NCBI GenBank assembly: GCA_039545355.1
Contig: BCJJ01000020.1
Coordinates: forward strand, 248,001 to 312,000
Source: Trichosporon coremiiforme
Taxonomy: Eukaryota; Basidiomycota; Tremellomycetes; Trichosporonales; Trichosporonaceae
Reading direction: 5' to 3'
Length of the DNA stretch: 64,000 nt
Part shown: piece after piece, positions 35,399 to 46,816 of the stretch
How positions within the stretch are numbered: position 1 is the first letter of the stretch
Layout of the letters: every line of letters starts with the position of its first letter
The notes under the pieces: model-generated
Told to the model about the DNA's origin: nothing
The model's input: the letters and a program-made list of their open reading frames with translations, nothing else
Databases searched by the model: none
Translations under genes and position numbers: made by a program

Positions 35399-37679
35399 GG
35401 AAGAGGAGGAAAGGAAGCGGGGAGGAGGAAGATACCCGGATACTACTGAATATTGTTACACCTACGTACCCTTTGGTGTTCTGTGCTACTACTAGAACTA
35501 TGCTTATGTATTACTATCTGCCTGTGATCTTGGACACTGTGGACACTCCGATGCGGAGTGCCACTGAGCCGATCTGCCCCATCGGCATGGTCGTGCTTGA
35601 CATGCATACGACGTGCTGGCAAAGCGACGGGGAGGGTGATGGCCCACAGTGTGCGGACCTGCGTCACCCGAGGAGAGTTCCGAAGGTACTGGGAAGAAGG
35701 ACAGCACGCCCGACCGTACAACACCAGTACATCCCGACCTGTCCACCAACTCGAAGCGACCGTCGGCCGCAGCACGGAGCTGCTCCGGTGTGATTCGGCT
35801 CGTTGACGGCAGTGTTCCGATGCTGAGCCGGTCCACAAACCTCCGAGTGAATTGCGGCAGCCGTTGGCGTCGAGTAATCCTCCGAGTGTGCTTCACAGAC
35901 GGCCTCACAGATGGCAGCTGCTCTGGAGATCGAAGTTTGTGGCCGAAACGGGGCTCGTCATTGAATGGAACACCACAACTGCCCCAGATGCCACGCCCGA
36001 GCTGCACACTTCGCCTGGACCACCACCTGCAACTCAAAACAATACAGTCGATTCAAAGGGAACAAGGGTGCAACAGAGTCCGGGGAGCAGCGTAGAGCTA
36101 CGATGCACTTGCGATTCATACCTCCTGTACTCCTCCTGTACGAAGACTGCCTGACGCCTGGACCATTCTCTACAGGGCGGCCGGCTCGCCGAGACCTCGA
36201 CACTTCGAGACCTCAATACGCCAATACGCCAGATCTGCAGGGTCAACGACACCAACCTGGACTTCACCCGATGCTCGAGTTGAGGGCGACTATCGAAGCA
36301 GACGCCGTGGGCCTAGAGTGGTCCAGAAGCCGGAGGGTCGTCGAAACTCTAAAAGTCAGAGGAGTACGTCAAGCTGTTATCGCGTTTCAGCCCTGTGATT
36401 AGGGACGCGACCTGGGCATCTTCACCCTCTTTTGCTTTTGGGTGCGCCGGCCAGCGCCCTCTCCCAGCATTGTGGTCTGGACTGCAACTCCAGATGAGGG
36501 TGTTGGGACGGCATGCACCACACCCCCTGCTCCACGGCTCGGTTACGGCTCCTCTTATCCAGACATCTGGTACCCGTGCCTCGACCTCATCGTAAGCGAT
36601 ATTAAGGCCCTCGCTACAGCGACGCTTAACCTGTATCTTCCCGAGAGAGTGTCGTTATCGGCGATCCACATGACTCACATTGCCTCTCGACAATTAACTC
36701 GTAAGCATACTGCTTCCAGGGTGCCTTTGCTGTTGTTTCCATCTTGGGCTGGTGTCGCACGTCGCGGCCTGGGAGTGTGGGAGAGGGAGCACGCCGGTGT
36801 CGTCGAAAGCAGGACAAAGTTGCAAGATCGAGACGAGAGTGCAGATCGGAGTACGCATGCGGGCTGGAACAGCAACTGAGCAGTGCGAGCTTCACTTGGT
36901 GTCTAAAACTACCCATCTGGCGCTGGCCGTCGCACCTGTCGGTGCCAGTCAATTGTGCCAGGCAGATCCTGACAAGGCCGAAGCTTTCACCCGATATCTA
37001 GCGAGCCAGCCAGCAAGCAGCTGGGTCGCACAGAAGAGGAAACCGTAAACCTTCAGCCTGTGCAGAGAACTCGTCGGCACCGTTCTGGTTGAGCGAGGCC
37101 CTCATGAATACCCCAAAGTGCCTCGTGAGCTCCACACGTCAGTTGTCGCGATGAAGCGCCGTAACTGGGGTACTCGAGCGAGGATCGCCCTTCAAGCAAA
37201 TGATGCGATAGCGACCCCTGGGTGCTATCATCCCCTGCCTGACGCGAGGCGCTGAGACAGCGACACCCTCAAAAAGCAACTTGGCCAGCCATTGCGCGCT
37301 CTGATACGTCGACGACCAGCTGACCGGTGTCCTGGAGCTTTCTGAGTTTGTTCTTCTCCTGAGCCAAAACGAGGGCCACAAAGGCGGGGCACTCGCCGAT
37401 GCTGGCGCGGACCGGCAACTTGCCGTACCCTCGGATTCTTGTTTTCGTTTGACTGGCGTTGTGTTCATCGCCGGACCTCGGCGTGCATACCTGCGGCTGA
37501 CTCGCGGCGTGCAGATCGCCCCGGATTTGGCACTCCGCGCAGTCTTCCGAGGGCGCCCCTCTGGATAGCATATAAGAAGCGCGAGACATGGACTCGAGAC
37601 AGCCCAGCCTCGCGAGCCTGTGGCACACGAACACTAGCGCCACCCACCTTCGTTTCACCGACACTCTTTCACCATCACT
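35399..37679. promoter_or_regulatory. 2.3-kb non-coding region upstream of the DUF1996 gene
   Basis: No credible gene on either strand; frames are short and lack family features. A TATA box (TATAAGAA) lies at 37571-37578, 102 bases before the ATG at 37680, suggesting a regulated promoter. The rest has no repeats that I could see. Confidence 0.55.
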
Positions 37680-39236
37680 ATGATCTCGCGCCTCGCCCTG
37701 CTGTCACTTGCGCTGGCGGCTCCCGCGCTGCCCACGGAGTCGACCGAGAACCAGTTCATCCTCGGTGATAATGGCTTCCTCATGTACGGGCGGAATGATC
37801 CCATCATCTCGCCTGGCCACGTCGGGCAGCACGTGCACCAGTTCATCGGGGCGAGCAACATCCGCGACGTGCTGAACACGCCTGTCGAGCAGCGGAACGC
37901 CGTCTGCTCGTCGACCAAGGTTTCCGTCGACAAGAGCTCGTATTGGACCCCGACGCTGTACTACATGTGGAGCAACGGGACGTACTCGCCCCTGACGTCC
38001 AACACGCGCGTGTACTATACGGCCGACAAGAGTGAGAACGGCGTGACGCCGTCGCCCTTCCCCGAGGGTTTGCGCATGGTTAGCGGTCTGGCTACGTTCC
38101 GGGACGAGGGCGCCCAGCAGACTGTCGGCGTGCGTATCACGTACAACCGCGAGAAGGGCGAGAACGAGCGCTTCATGGCGCGCAAGCGTGCGACCCCGCC
38201 GAACCAGGTCATTGCCTCGATCACGTTCCCGCGGTGCGGGCGCGCAGACCAGGCGCTCGACTCGGACGACCACTTCTCCCACATGGCGCACCCGATCTAC
38301 GGGCAGATCAACGAGTGGGCCGTGAACAGCCGCAGGTGCCCCGACACACATCCGGTGTGGTACCCTCAGATTCTGATCGAGACGCTCTTCGACCTGACCG
38401 ACGCGATGAAGGCGGACTGGAACCCGAACGACTCCAACTTCATCATCTCCAACGGCGACGTGACGGGAGTGACGTGGCACGGCGACTTCGTGAACGGGTG
38501 GGACTCGCCGGTGCTCGCGGACACGATCAACCAGTGCGCCGGTGTCGGCGACAACCTCCAGGCGTGTGCGCCGCTGAGGCCGCATCTCCAGGGCGACGAC
38601 AGGTACAACTGCCGCATCCAGGGCCAGATCCTCAACGAGGACATGGGATTCCTCCGCCCCCTCAGCGCTCTGCCGGGCTGCAATCCGAAGTGGGACTGGG
38701 ACGGGCCCATGAGCAAGCCCAACGCGTGCCCCGCCGGCCACCGCGAGCCCGGCTGGGTCGACCCCCAGTTTGCTCTGATCAGCTTCTACAGCCAGGCGTT
38801 CCCCCTCGCCGTCCCCGGATTCAAGGGCAACCTGAGCGACGTCCACCTGCCCGACTACGAGACGGCCAGCCGGGGGTACGACGTGCGCACGACGCAGTGG
38901 GGGCGCACGATCAACCACCACAGCTACACTAGCGCCAACACCGAGGCGATCGAGTATGTCCGCCCGGCGAGCACCCAGAAGCAGATCGACTCGAACAATG
39001 GCGGAGCACACCCGATCGTGAACAAGCTCGGGGACTCGAGCGCGTTTTCGGCTGCAAGCAGCGGACAGCGCCTCAGCCTCATCTCCGACCAGAGCGCTTC
39101 GGTTGGCGGTCACTACGAGCGCGAGAACATGTGCTGGACTCGTCCCAAGCTCGCCTGGAACCCCGTCCCCTGCGGAGAGTTCAAGCGTGCCGACACCCCG
39201 TCCAAGCGCGCCCACGCCCGCGACTTCTGCGCGTAA
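37680..39236 (+). CDS. Secreted DUF1996-domain protein
   Basis: Single exon, 518 residues. Signal peptide MISRLALLSLALAAPALP, then a DUF1996 core. Seen: His-rich start GHVGQHVHQFIGASN, SSYWTPTLYYMWSNGTY, LRMVSGLATFRD, ITFPRCG, DDHFSHMAHPIYG, HPVWYPQILIETLFD, NGDVTGVTWHGDFVNGWD, and a Cys-rich second half. The repeated histidines suggest metal binding, though no activity is firmly known to me for the family. Such proteins are secreted by wood- and soil-associated fungi, often beside WSC domains; none is present here. No GPI signal is visible at the C-terminus (ARDFCA), so it is probably released or wall-bound non-covalently. The promoter has a TATA box and a long empty upstream region. Confidence 0.85.
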   Translation: MISRLALLSLALAAPALPTESTENQFILGDNGFLMYGRNDPIISPGHVGQHVHQFIGASNIRDVLNTPVEQRNAVCSSTKVSVDKSSYWTPTLYYMWSNGTYSPLTSNTRVYYTADKSENGVTPSPFPEGLRMVSGLATFRDEGAQQTVGVRITYNREKGENERFMARKRATPPNQVIASITFPRCGRADQALDSDDHFSHMAHPIYGQINEWAVNSRRCPDTHPVWYPQILIETLFDLTDAMKADWNPNDSNFIISNGDVTGVTWHGDFVNGWDSPVLADTINQCAGVGDNLQACAPLRPHLQGDDRYNCRIQGQILNEDMGFLRPLSALPGCNPKWDWDGPMSKPNACPAGHREPGWVDPQFALISFYSQAFPLAVPGFKGNLSDVHLPDYETASRGYDVRTTQWGRTINHHSYTSANTEAIEYVRPASTQKQIDSNNGGAHPIVNKLGDSSAFSAASSGQRLSLISDQSASVGGHYERENMCWTRPKLAWNPVPCGEFKRADTPSKRAHARDFCA

Positions 39237-39695
39237 ACCTGTTATCAGCAAGCTACATCTAAGGTTGTACCATATCATTCACTTTCTTTTTGTTCCTCCT
39301 CTCATTTGTCAAGTCACCATCAGCCACACTCGTTGCAACCCGTCACTCTTTGCCACGGCATCGCCTCAGTCATTCATTTACGCCAACTATCACCACTTTC
39401 CTTCCGCCCCATGAGTCTGCGGGCCAGCCCCCCGTGCTCCTTTCAATCTCTGTCTCTCATCCAAGCCTCTGCAGGTCAGAGCCCCCACTGTCCTTACGAC
39501 TTTCTCTGTTCATTAATACCTAGGTTAATAGTTCTGCTCCTTCCTGTGAAATAATGAAGTCATGTTAGTACGCTGGACGCTGGACACCGGACAAACTGAT
39601 ACAGGTACATGTGCGACGGTCGTCGACGCTCTCCGCCGCGCGTCTAACTCTATTTACCTCGTCACCTTGACACTCCACTCCGCTTCGTCGCCAGC
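39237..39695. other. Convergent intergenic region DUF1996 gene / TEX1
   Basis: 459 bp between stop codons, pyrimidine-rich on the plus strand (39270-39420). No gene is seen. Confidence 0.55.
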
Positions 39696-41470
39696 CTACT
39701 CCTGGTTCGCGAGGTACCACACGACGCCGGTGGAGGTCTTCGTGCTCCATGCAAGGCTGCACTTGCCATCACGCAGCACCGGGTTCCACGCCAGCCCATT
39801 CACAACGCCGTGTACCGGGATCTTCTGCACCGTTTGCTTGTTCCACACGCCGATGAGGTAGATGACGGGGTCGTCGCCTCCCACAGCCAGGAGTTCTCCA
39901 TCAGGCGAGAACGCGATGTGCCGAATCGCGCCGGAGGGCTGATGGTATGTGCGCTCGAGGAGCCAGTCCCGTGCCGAGTAGAGGGACACGCGCGCGTCCT
40001 GTCCTCCGACCGCGAGGTATTTGCCCTGCGGGTGCAGGGCCAGAGAGAGGAGGGAAGAGGGTGAAGACAGGAGTTGCCGGTAACACGGCGCGAGCTGCTT
40101 GTGTTTCCGCCTGGAGAGTTCGCGGGAGGCGGCGGCACGCGCGGCGGCGACGGCCGAAGGGCCGTCTTTCGGCTCGGCGGGCGAAGGGGCGGCGGGCGAG
40201 GGCTGGTCGGGTACTGGACTCGGAGCCGCTGTGGAGGCCGCCGCAGGTGTCGCGGCGCCGGGGGTGGCCATATCGACGTCATTTTTAGGCGTCGCAGCGG
40301 CGTCATCGGCGCCAGTGACTTCGATGGTCGGATTCTCCTCGCCCTCCTCACCCTGCTCACCTTCTGGCTTCTCCTCTGCTTCCCCCTCAGTTTCGCCCTC
40401 CTCCGCCGCCGGGGTGGCAGCAGCAGGCGTAGCAGCCTCGGGCTCATCCCTTGTTCGCTTGACCTCGTCCTCCTCACCCTCCCCTTCTCCCTCGGCCGCC
40501 GCCTCGGCCTCGACGGTCTCAGCTTCGGGCTCGGGCTTCGCAGTGGATCCCTCCTTCGATCCACTGTCGAGGCGCTGCTTCTTCGCCGGCGGCTCCTCGT
40601 CCTTGACCTCGACCTCGGCCTCAGGAGATGGCGAGAGAGGCGGCGGCGCACGTTCCTCGACCGGATACCACCAGGCATTCAGCGAGCCGTCGTTCGAGAC
40701 GCAGAGGACTGCGTCGCCTCCCTTCCAGAAGCGGAGGGAGTTGATCTGTCATTAGCTCAGATCACCAAAATTTCGAGCTAGCACAGGCACATGACGCCTT
40801 CGCTCGCATGCTTACGAGCTCGCGGCGCTCGCTCGCCCGCACTCACCTCCTGGATCAGGTCAATCCCCGCTCCGCCCATCATGATGTCCTGCCTCTGCTC
40901 CCACTCCCCATTCTTCCTCTGGAAGAAGTACACCTCGTCCCTCGCCTGACGCGGGCAGACGGCCGCGAACTGCTCCCCATCCGGGTGCCAGGCGATGTGA
41001 AGCACCTCGCCGGGGACCTTGAACTTGGCCAATGGGGTTACACCACCCGCCACGTCCCAGACCGCGACGTAGCCGCCGTTACTCGAAGAGCCGGGCTTGC
41101 AGCCAGATGCCAAGACTGTCGGATCCGTCGGCGACCACGCGACGGCGATCGTGACGTTGCTGGCGGGATGGGGAGATTTCGGGCTAGTGCCAGTACCGTC
41201 GACACCCCCGCCAGGCCGCACGTCCCACACACGCAGGCCACCGCCCTCCGTTCCGGTCGCTATGCGCTTGCCGTCGCTGGACCACGCGAGCGAGCGGACA
41301 GGCTTCGTGTTGCCGCCGCGAACCTCCATCGGACGCCCGAAGCGGGGTACCTGGCGTCAGCTCCGAAGAAGCCATTCTAAGCTTACAGGCAAGCCGCGGG
41401 CGGAGAAAGATCGCGACGGAAAGGCGTCGTACCGCAGGAAGCCGTCAATTTTCTCGCTGTCTGTCGCCAT
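39696..41470 (-). CDS. TEX1: THO complex subunit 3 / Tex1-like WD40 protein
   Basis: Three exons in transcript order: 41470-41387, 41350-40847, 40745-39696; 545 residues. WD40 repeats begin at about residue 35 (VRSLAWSSDGKRIATGTEGGGLRVWDV; VAWSPTDPTVLASG; HIAWHPDGEQFAAVC; LRFWKGGDAVLCVSNDGSLNAWW). They resume near residue 420 (LLSLALHPQGKYLAVGGQDARVSLYS; IRHIAFSPDGELLAVGGDDP). The C-terminal repeats match the Tex1/THOC3 pattern. The THO/TREX complex couples transcription to mRNA export in the nucleus. Unusual here is a ~180-residue Glu/Ala/Pro-rich insertion (about 225-400), containing PPAKKQRL, a possible nuclear localisation signal, between repeats. The 5' end is divergent with GWT1. Confidence 0.78.
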
Positions 41471-41664
41471 GGCTTCCGATGCGGATGCGGTTGATGACGG
41501 GCGACATTGTTGTCGCGAGCGTAAAGCGAGGTCAGGTCAGGTCAGGTCCGCCGATCGAGGCGACCGTGGGAAACCGGCTAGGCGTCCCGTCCAACGACGA
41601 CCTCCACCTCAGCGATCAGCGATCGCCAGTCTCTGCACGTTCGCAACCAACGACGAGAACGACC
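41471..41664. promoter_or_regulatory. Divergent promoter TEX1 / GWT1
   Basis: 194 bp between start codons. A triple GGTCAG tandem (aggtcaggtcaggtc) at 41530-41546 is the only distinct motif. Confidence 0.45.
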
Positions 41665-43406
41665 ATGGGGGACTACAAGACGGAGAAGGAGGCGTTCCAC
41701 GCCGACAACCCCGGGTCGAGCGTCCACCTTATCAACGCGATCAGCCTCGTGTCTCTCGTAAGCTGCCTTCGTCCTCTCCCAGCTGACCTCAGACGTCATA
41801 CGTCCTGTATGCGGCCATGAGCCGGCGCGTGCGCTCGCCGCTCCTCGACTGGGCGACGATGGTGCTCCCCCTCCTGCTGGCCGTGACGCTGTTCTCGACG
41901 CTGGGGACCGCGTTCGCGCTGAACGTGTTCCTCGCCGGCGTTGGCGTACTCGGCGGTGCGCTGGGACGGCGCCGCGGCATCGTGCGCGAGAAGCCGAAGG
42001 GGCGCTGGCTGGACGAGAGCGACAGCGACGAGGATGGGCCAAGTGGCACGCCCGTCGTCGCGCACCGCGCCAAGCCGCCATCACTCGTGCTGGCTGAGGA
42101 GAAGCCGCTGCCGACACCTGTCTCACGCTCGTCGTCTTCCTTATCTTCGCCGATCTCGCGGCGGCGCACGAGCCCGTCCCCCGACGGCAGCTTTAGCGTC
42201 GACATGCCCGACTCGCCGACGGACTGGTCCTACCCGCCCACGATCAAGGAACCTGTCCCGCGCAACAAGCGCCGTCAAGAGACGGCCCCGGTACCGAAAC
42301 CGAGCGGACACATCCCGTTCCTCTCTGTCTACCGCGCACACATGATGGTCATGACTGTGCTGTGCATTCTGGCAGTCGACTTCCCCGTCTTCCCCCGCAT
42401 TCTGGGAAAGTGTGAGAGCTTCGGTACGTCGCTCATGGACGTCGGCGTCGGAAGCTTTGTCTTCTCCCTCGGCATCGTCAGCTCGCGTGCCTTCAACCGT
42501 GCCTCCGGCGTGGGTGCGGCGCTCAAGAGCCTTCGTGCCGCCGTACCCGTGCTCGCACTCGGACTCGTGCGCCTCATGATGGTCAAGGGGGCGGAGTATC
42601 CTGTGAGTTGTCCCTTCGCAGCAACGAGGATTCCGTTGTAAGCTGACATACAGGAACACGTCACGGAGTACGGTGTGCACTGGAACTTCTTCTTCACGCT
42701 CGGCCTCGTCCCTGCGATCTCGGCGTTTCTGCGCCCGCTGCGCCGGCTGAACGCCAAGTGGACGACTGTCGGCTTAATCATTGCAGGTCTGTACCAGCTG
42801 GTTCTGTCGCGAACGTCACTGCAGTCATTCCTGCTCTCGGATGCGCGGCCCGGTCTCTGGGGCGAGAACAAGGAGGGCCTGGCCAGTCTGCCAGGCTACA
42901 TTGCGATCTTCTTGGTAGGCCTCTCGATTGGGGAACACGTCCTCCGGCTTAGTGACACCAAGGCGGACTCGCTCGAGGAGGCGTCCGAGAAGCTCGCCAA
43001 GCGCAAGACGGAGCTCATGCTCGAGCTGCTCGGGTACGCAGCCGCGTCGTGGCTCGCGATCTGGGGCCTGGGGATCCTCGGCGTGCCCGTCAGCCGGCGC
43101 TTCGCCAACCTGCCGTACGTGCTCTGGACGACGGCTTACAACACGAGCTACCTCGCCGGGTTCCTTGCGCTCGAGCTCGCGCTCTTCCCCAGCGGCAGTG
43201 CCGATGCGTGTCCGCCTCTCCTCGAGGCGGTGAACCGGAACGGACTCGCCGTGTTCCTCCTCGCGAACCTCATGACGGGACTCGTCAACGTCAGCATGAA
43301 GACAATGTACGCGAGCCACGGCACAGCCCTCGCTGTGCTCGCTGCGTACTCGGCTGGCATCTGCGCGATCACGTGGGCGATTAGAAGATATAGAATCAAG
43401 ATTTAG
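41665..43406 (+). CDS. GWT1: GPI-anchored wall transfer protein 1 (inositol acyltransferase)
   Basis: Exons 41665-41757, 41793-42602 and 42654-43406 give 551 residues. Gwt1/PIG-W acylates the inositol of GlcN-PI in the ER, an early step of GPI-anchor synthesis needed for wall proteins. Family features: YKxEKEAFHADNPGSSVHLIN at the start, YRAHMMVMTVLCILAVDFPVFPR, SFGTSLMDVGVGSFVFS, EHVTEYGVHWNFFFTLGLVP across the second junction, and NRNGLAVFLLANLMTGLVNVSM near the end. About twelve to thirteen membrane segments. A Ser/Pro-rich cytosolic loop at about residues 95-200 is longer than in yeast. Introns are 35 and 51 nt. Confidence 0.97.
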
Positions 43407-43762
43407 GTCAAACATGCATGGCACTGTACTAGGGCAGACGCGGCAATCTTGGGTACTCGATTTGTGTAATCTTTGTGTGGTAAGAGGAGCACGAATCTCA
43501 GAGCTTCTCGCCCACGCAAGCCAACGGAAGCTCGTCCGCAGATAAGGATATCCGATCTCCTGACGCCTCCAAGACCTCGCCTCCAAGCCACAACCCTGAG
43601 ACCCATGTGGAGCAGTTTCGCTGCAGCTGCAGACTGTATCCGGAATCGGCTGACTAACAGGACGCAACGCAAGCCCGATGTTGATTCAAGCTCGGTTGAA
43701 GCGAGATTACCCTAACATCTAGCAGATGACACTACAAGACTGTATGTATGACTATATTATAT
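43407..43762. other. Convergent intergenic region GWT1 / amino-acid permease
   Basis: 356 bp between stop codons. Nothing beyond 3' untranslated sequence is seen. Confidence 0.55.
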
Positions 43763-45897
43763 CTACTTAGGCTGGCCGGGGGCGCGGCACGAGAAGGCGG
43801 TGGTGTTCTTCTCCTTGTACGCGTCGATGGCGGACTCGATACCGGCGTAGCATCCGAGGCCACAGAGCGAGAGCGACGCGAGGAAGATGAGGAGCAGGAA
43901 GACCTTGACATACCAGTGCTTCCTGAATCCGCGCTTCCAGCGGGACAAGTCGCGCCACGAGTCGACACGGTTCGAGTACTCGGGGACTCCGGGCTGCCAC
44001 GGCTCGTCGCCCTTGCACGCGTCGGTCTGCATCCAGTGGCCGAGGAGGAGGATGGGCGGGAACGTGTACGTGAACTGGAGGATACAGGCGGCACCGATGA
44101 GGGTCGAGAGCGAGGCAATGTTGGGAACGGCAGAGCCGAGAACCCAAGCAACGGCCCAGTAGCCAATGACGAGGAAGGTCCAGATGAAAGTGCCCTTGCG
44201 GGTGTGGAGCTCGGGGGCCTTGAAGTAGGTGCGGAACACGTTGTGGTAGATGACCTTGACACCGACGTTGGCGTAGAGGACAGTAGCGACGGCGGTCGAG
44301 ATGAGGCCGATGATGTTGCACGCAAGCTGCATCGGGTAGTTGTCGAAGTTGAGCGAGGGCAGGATGGCCGTGTACTCGCCCTGGTACGAGTAGACGAACA
44401 GACCGAAGAACCTAGTCCGTCAGCAGTGGTCTTAAACAACCGCACGAAAGCGTCTTCTACTCACATGTACATGAACCAACAGAAGAACTGACCGCAGAAG
44501 GCCGACTTCCAGAAGTCGCGAGGACGGCGCATCTCAGCCATGAACTCGGTGAAGATCATGGCACCGCCGTAGGCGAAGACGACCTGCTGCACACCCTGGA
44601 CCTGCATGTACCAGCCGGCGGTGTAGTTGGGGACCCATCCGGAGAGGTGAATGGGGCCGAGCTCGGTGTGGTTGGACTGCGAGGGGATCGGGTCGTAGCT
44701 ACGACGTCAGCGAGAATGTTTCGAGGAAGGACTTTCACCACCCGATGCCACAATCACGCCACATGCCACCAACGACCCAACGACGTGCGATTGGGTAACT
44801 GGCCATGGCGAGGCGTTGATCGTGGCACAAGACACAGGCATTTTTGAGCACTCACATGGCAGAGCCGACCATCATGATGATCATCATGGCGATGTTGAGG
44901 AAGACGTTGATGTTGGTGAACCAGGCGAAGGAGCGGAAGCTCTTGATCTGGCCCGCGATCATGCCGAGGAGCGCCCAGAAGACGCAGAGCGCAATGTAGC
45001 AGAACTTGTACTTGATGATCGTGTCGAGCTTGGTACCGCATCCGATGATGAGAATGGCGACGTTGAAGATGAGCTGCAGCGACTGGAGAATGTTGAAAAC
45101 GTGGCGCACGGCCTTGCCGAACGTACGCTCACCGAGGTCGGCGTAGCACGTAACGGGGTACTTCTCCGAGTCGAGGTTCATGTAGAGGCGCCAGAGGATC
45201 TGGCCACCGGCGAAGGCAAGCAGGAAGAAGAACGTGTAGACAAGGACACCGGGGCCGTAGCCGAGCTGCTGGAAGGCGTAGGGCGCAGACGAGAAACCGA
45301 GAATGTCAGTCGTGATCAGGTAGAACACGATCTGCCACGACGCAACACGCATCAGGCGGTACGCCGTCTCAGAGACACCGGGGTAGGGGCTGCCGCCCTC
45401 GGTGGGGGCGCCGACGGTCGTCTCGGCAGTCATCTTCTCGCGCTTGAATTGCTTCTCGGCGTCGGCGGGCGTGGGAGCCACCATGGTGTCGGATCCGGCG
45501 TCGCTGTCGTTGTGGTAGTTGGCCATCTTCTGGCTCGGGTGGTTGGGAGTCACGATCTTGCTGTGACGTCCCGTGATGCGCTTGAAGACGACGCTCCACG
45601 GCGAGTCCGGGATCGGGCGCGGGTCGTTGTCCTCGTGCTCACGCTCAATCGCGGCGTAGTACATGTACACCTCGACGGGGCGCTCGTTGATCGTGGCTGA
45701 GGATTAGCCGCCACTCTTAATCGCTACCGCTATCACAGCTATCACACGGCTCCGGGTTTTCACACGGCTCCGGTCTACTCACGATCGAAGAGATCCGGGT
45801 TCACGATGCGCTCCTCCTCAACTTCGGTGTGCTTGAGGCGGGGGTCGACAGAGTCGGGCCCCATCAGGTTGCCCTGCGAAACGAGATCGGACGCCAT
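43763..45897 (-). CDS. Amino-acid permease, AAAP/MTR-type (neutral amino acids)
   Basis: Four exons in transcript order: 45897-45783, 45696-44856, 44698-44465, 44411-43763; 612 residues. About eleven membrane segments follow a ~150-residue hydrophilic N-terminus. Characteristic: ASWQIVFYLITTDILGFSSAPYAFQQLGYGPG, CYADLGERTFG, NYTAGWYMQVQGVQQVVFAYGGAMIFTEFMAEMRRPRDFWK and YHNVFRTYFKAPEL. These resemble Neurospora Mtr, a proton-coupled neutral/aromatic amino-acid permease of the plasma membrane. Substrate range is inferred. The junction at 44699 uses a TAG acceptor after gctgacgtcg. A CTATATAG TATA-like element at 45995-46002 lies about 100 bases upstream of the start. The gene borders the 7.7-kb gene-free region. 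Confidence 0.9.
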
Positions 45898-46144
45898 CGT
45901 CGGTTGCGGGGTACCAGTTGACGATCAGTTCTCTGATCGCGTCTAAGCTGGCTATGGGGAAAAGTTCGAACCGGGGCATCTATCCTTTTTGATCTATATA
46001 GGTGGGGTCGCGTTTGCGGGTTGCCGGTTTGCGCTCGCGCTGCAGCGCACACGACTATTTCCTTCCTGCCCGAAAGCCGTAAGGCCGCGGGGTCGGTGCC
46101 TTCGCCGCCTTGTCCGTTAGCGGCTTTCCCAGCTGGTCCGCCGG

Positions 46145-46206
46145 TCCCAGGATGACCCAGGATGTCCCAGGACCTCAGGATGAACCCAGGATGAACCCAG
46201 GATGAG
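46145..46206. repeat. Degenerate tandem repeat, unit CCCAGGATGA
   Basis: Five to six imperfect copies of a 9-12 bp unit (CCCAGGATGA, CCCAGGATGT, CCTCAGGATGAA and similar) in direct array. Confidence 0.85.
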
Positions 46207-46413
46207 TAAGGCTCTGGAGGGTAAAGCTAGGTGGACTGCGGTGGTCGCCGGTCTTAGCCGCCGAATGATGTCCCGTTATCGGGCGGCAGGGAGGGGATGC
46301 GAGGGCGAGCCCCAGAGGACCCACATGCTCCACCACATGCTCCACCGCGTACCTGGAGTCGCCGCCGCAACGCCGCCAATCCGCGATGAGATTAGGTATC
46401 AGCGCGGCACCTT

Positions 46414-46456
46414 TCGTTGTCTGTCGTTGTCTGTCGTTGTCTGTCGCTGTCTGTCC
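46414..46456. repeat. 10-bp tandem repeat, unit GTTGTCTGTC
   Basis: Three perfect units and a fourth with one change (GCTGTCTGTC), directly adjacent. Confidence 0.85.
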
Positions 46457-46780
46457 CTGCCGCCTCCTTCGGCACTGCCCCTGGAGACCCCAAGATGACT
46501 CGGTTTTGGCCGCCATAAAGCAGATAACGGGGGAGCACTCGCCGCATCTGTCCTGGTCGGCCGGCGCATGTCACTGGCTGGTTCACTCGGTGTCAGGGAT
46601 CCTGCCCGGTGCCGGGCGATGGAGCGGGCAGGTGGCTCCAAAAATAGGCAGGCTGCCGATGAGAGCTCAGGGTTACGTCAGGGTCAGGCCCACTTTTACC
46701 GCTTCTACCGTCCTTGACCATAATTTTTTCGAGCGGCCATCTCCGGCCATAAAGAGCTTGTACTACTGTACACGCTCCTT

Positions 46781-46816
46781 TCTGCTCCTGCTCCTGCTCC
46801 TGCTCTTACTCCTCGG
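46781..46816. repeat. CTCCTG hexamer run
   Basis: Four CTCCTG-type units followed by two degenerate ones, giving a pyrimidine-rich tract on the plus strand. Confidence 0.7.

Noticed and set aside
46145..46456. CRISPR-like or transposon terminal repeats near 46.1-46.5 kb
   Set aside because: Units are 9-12 bp, directly adjacent, without spacers or target duplications; simple tandem repeats.
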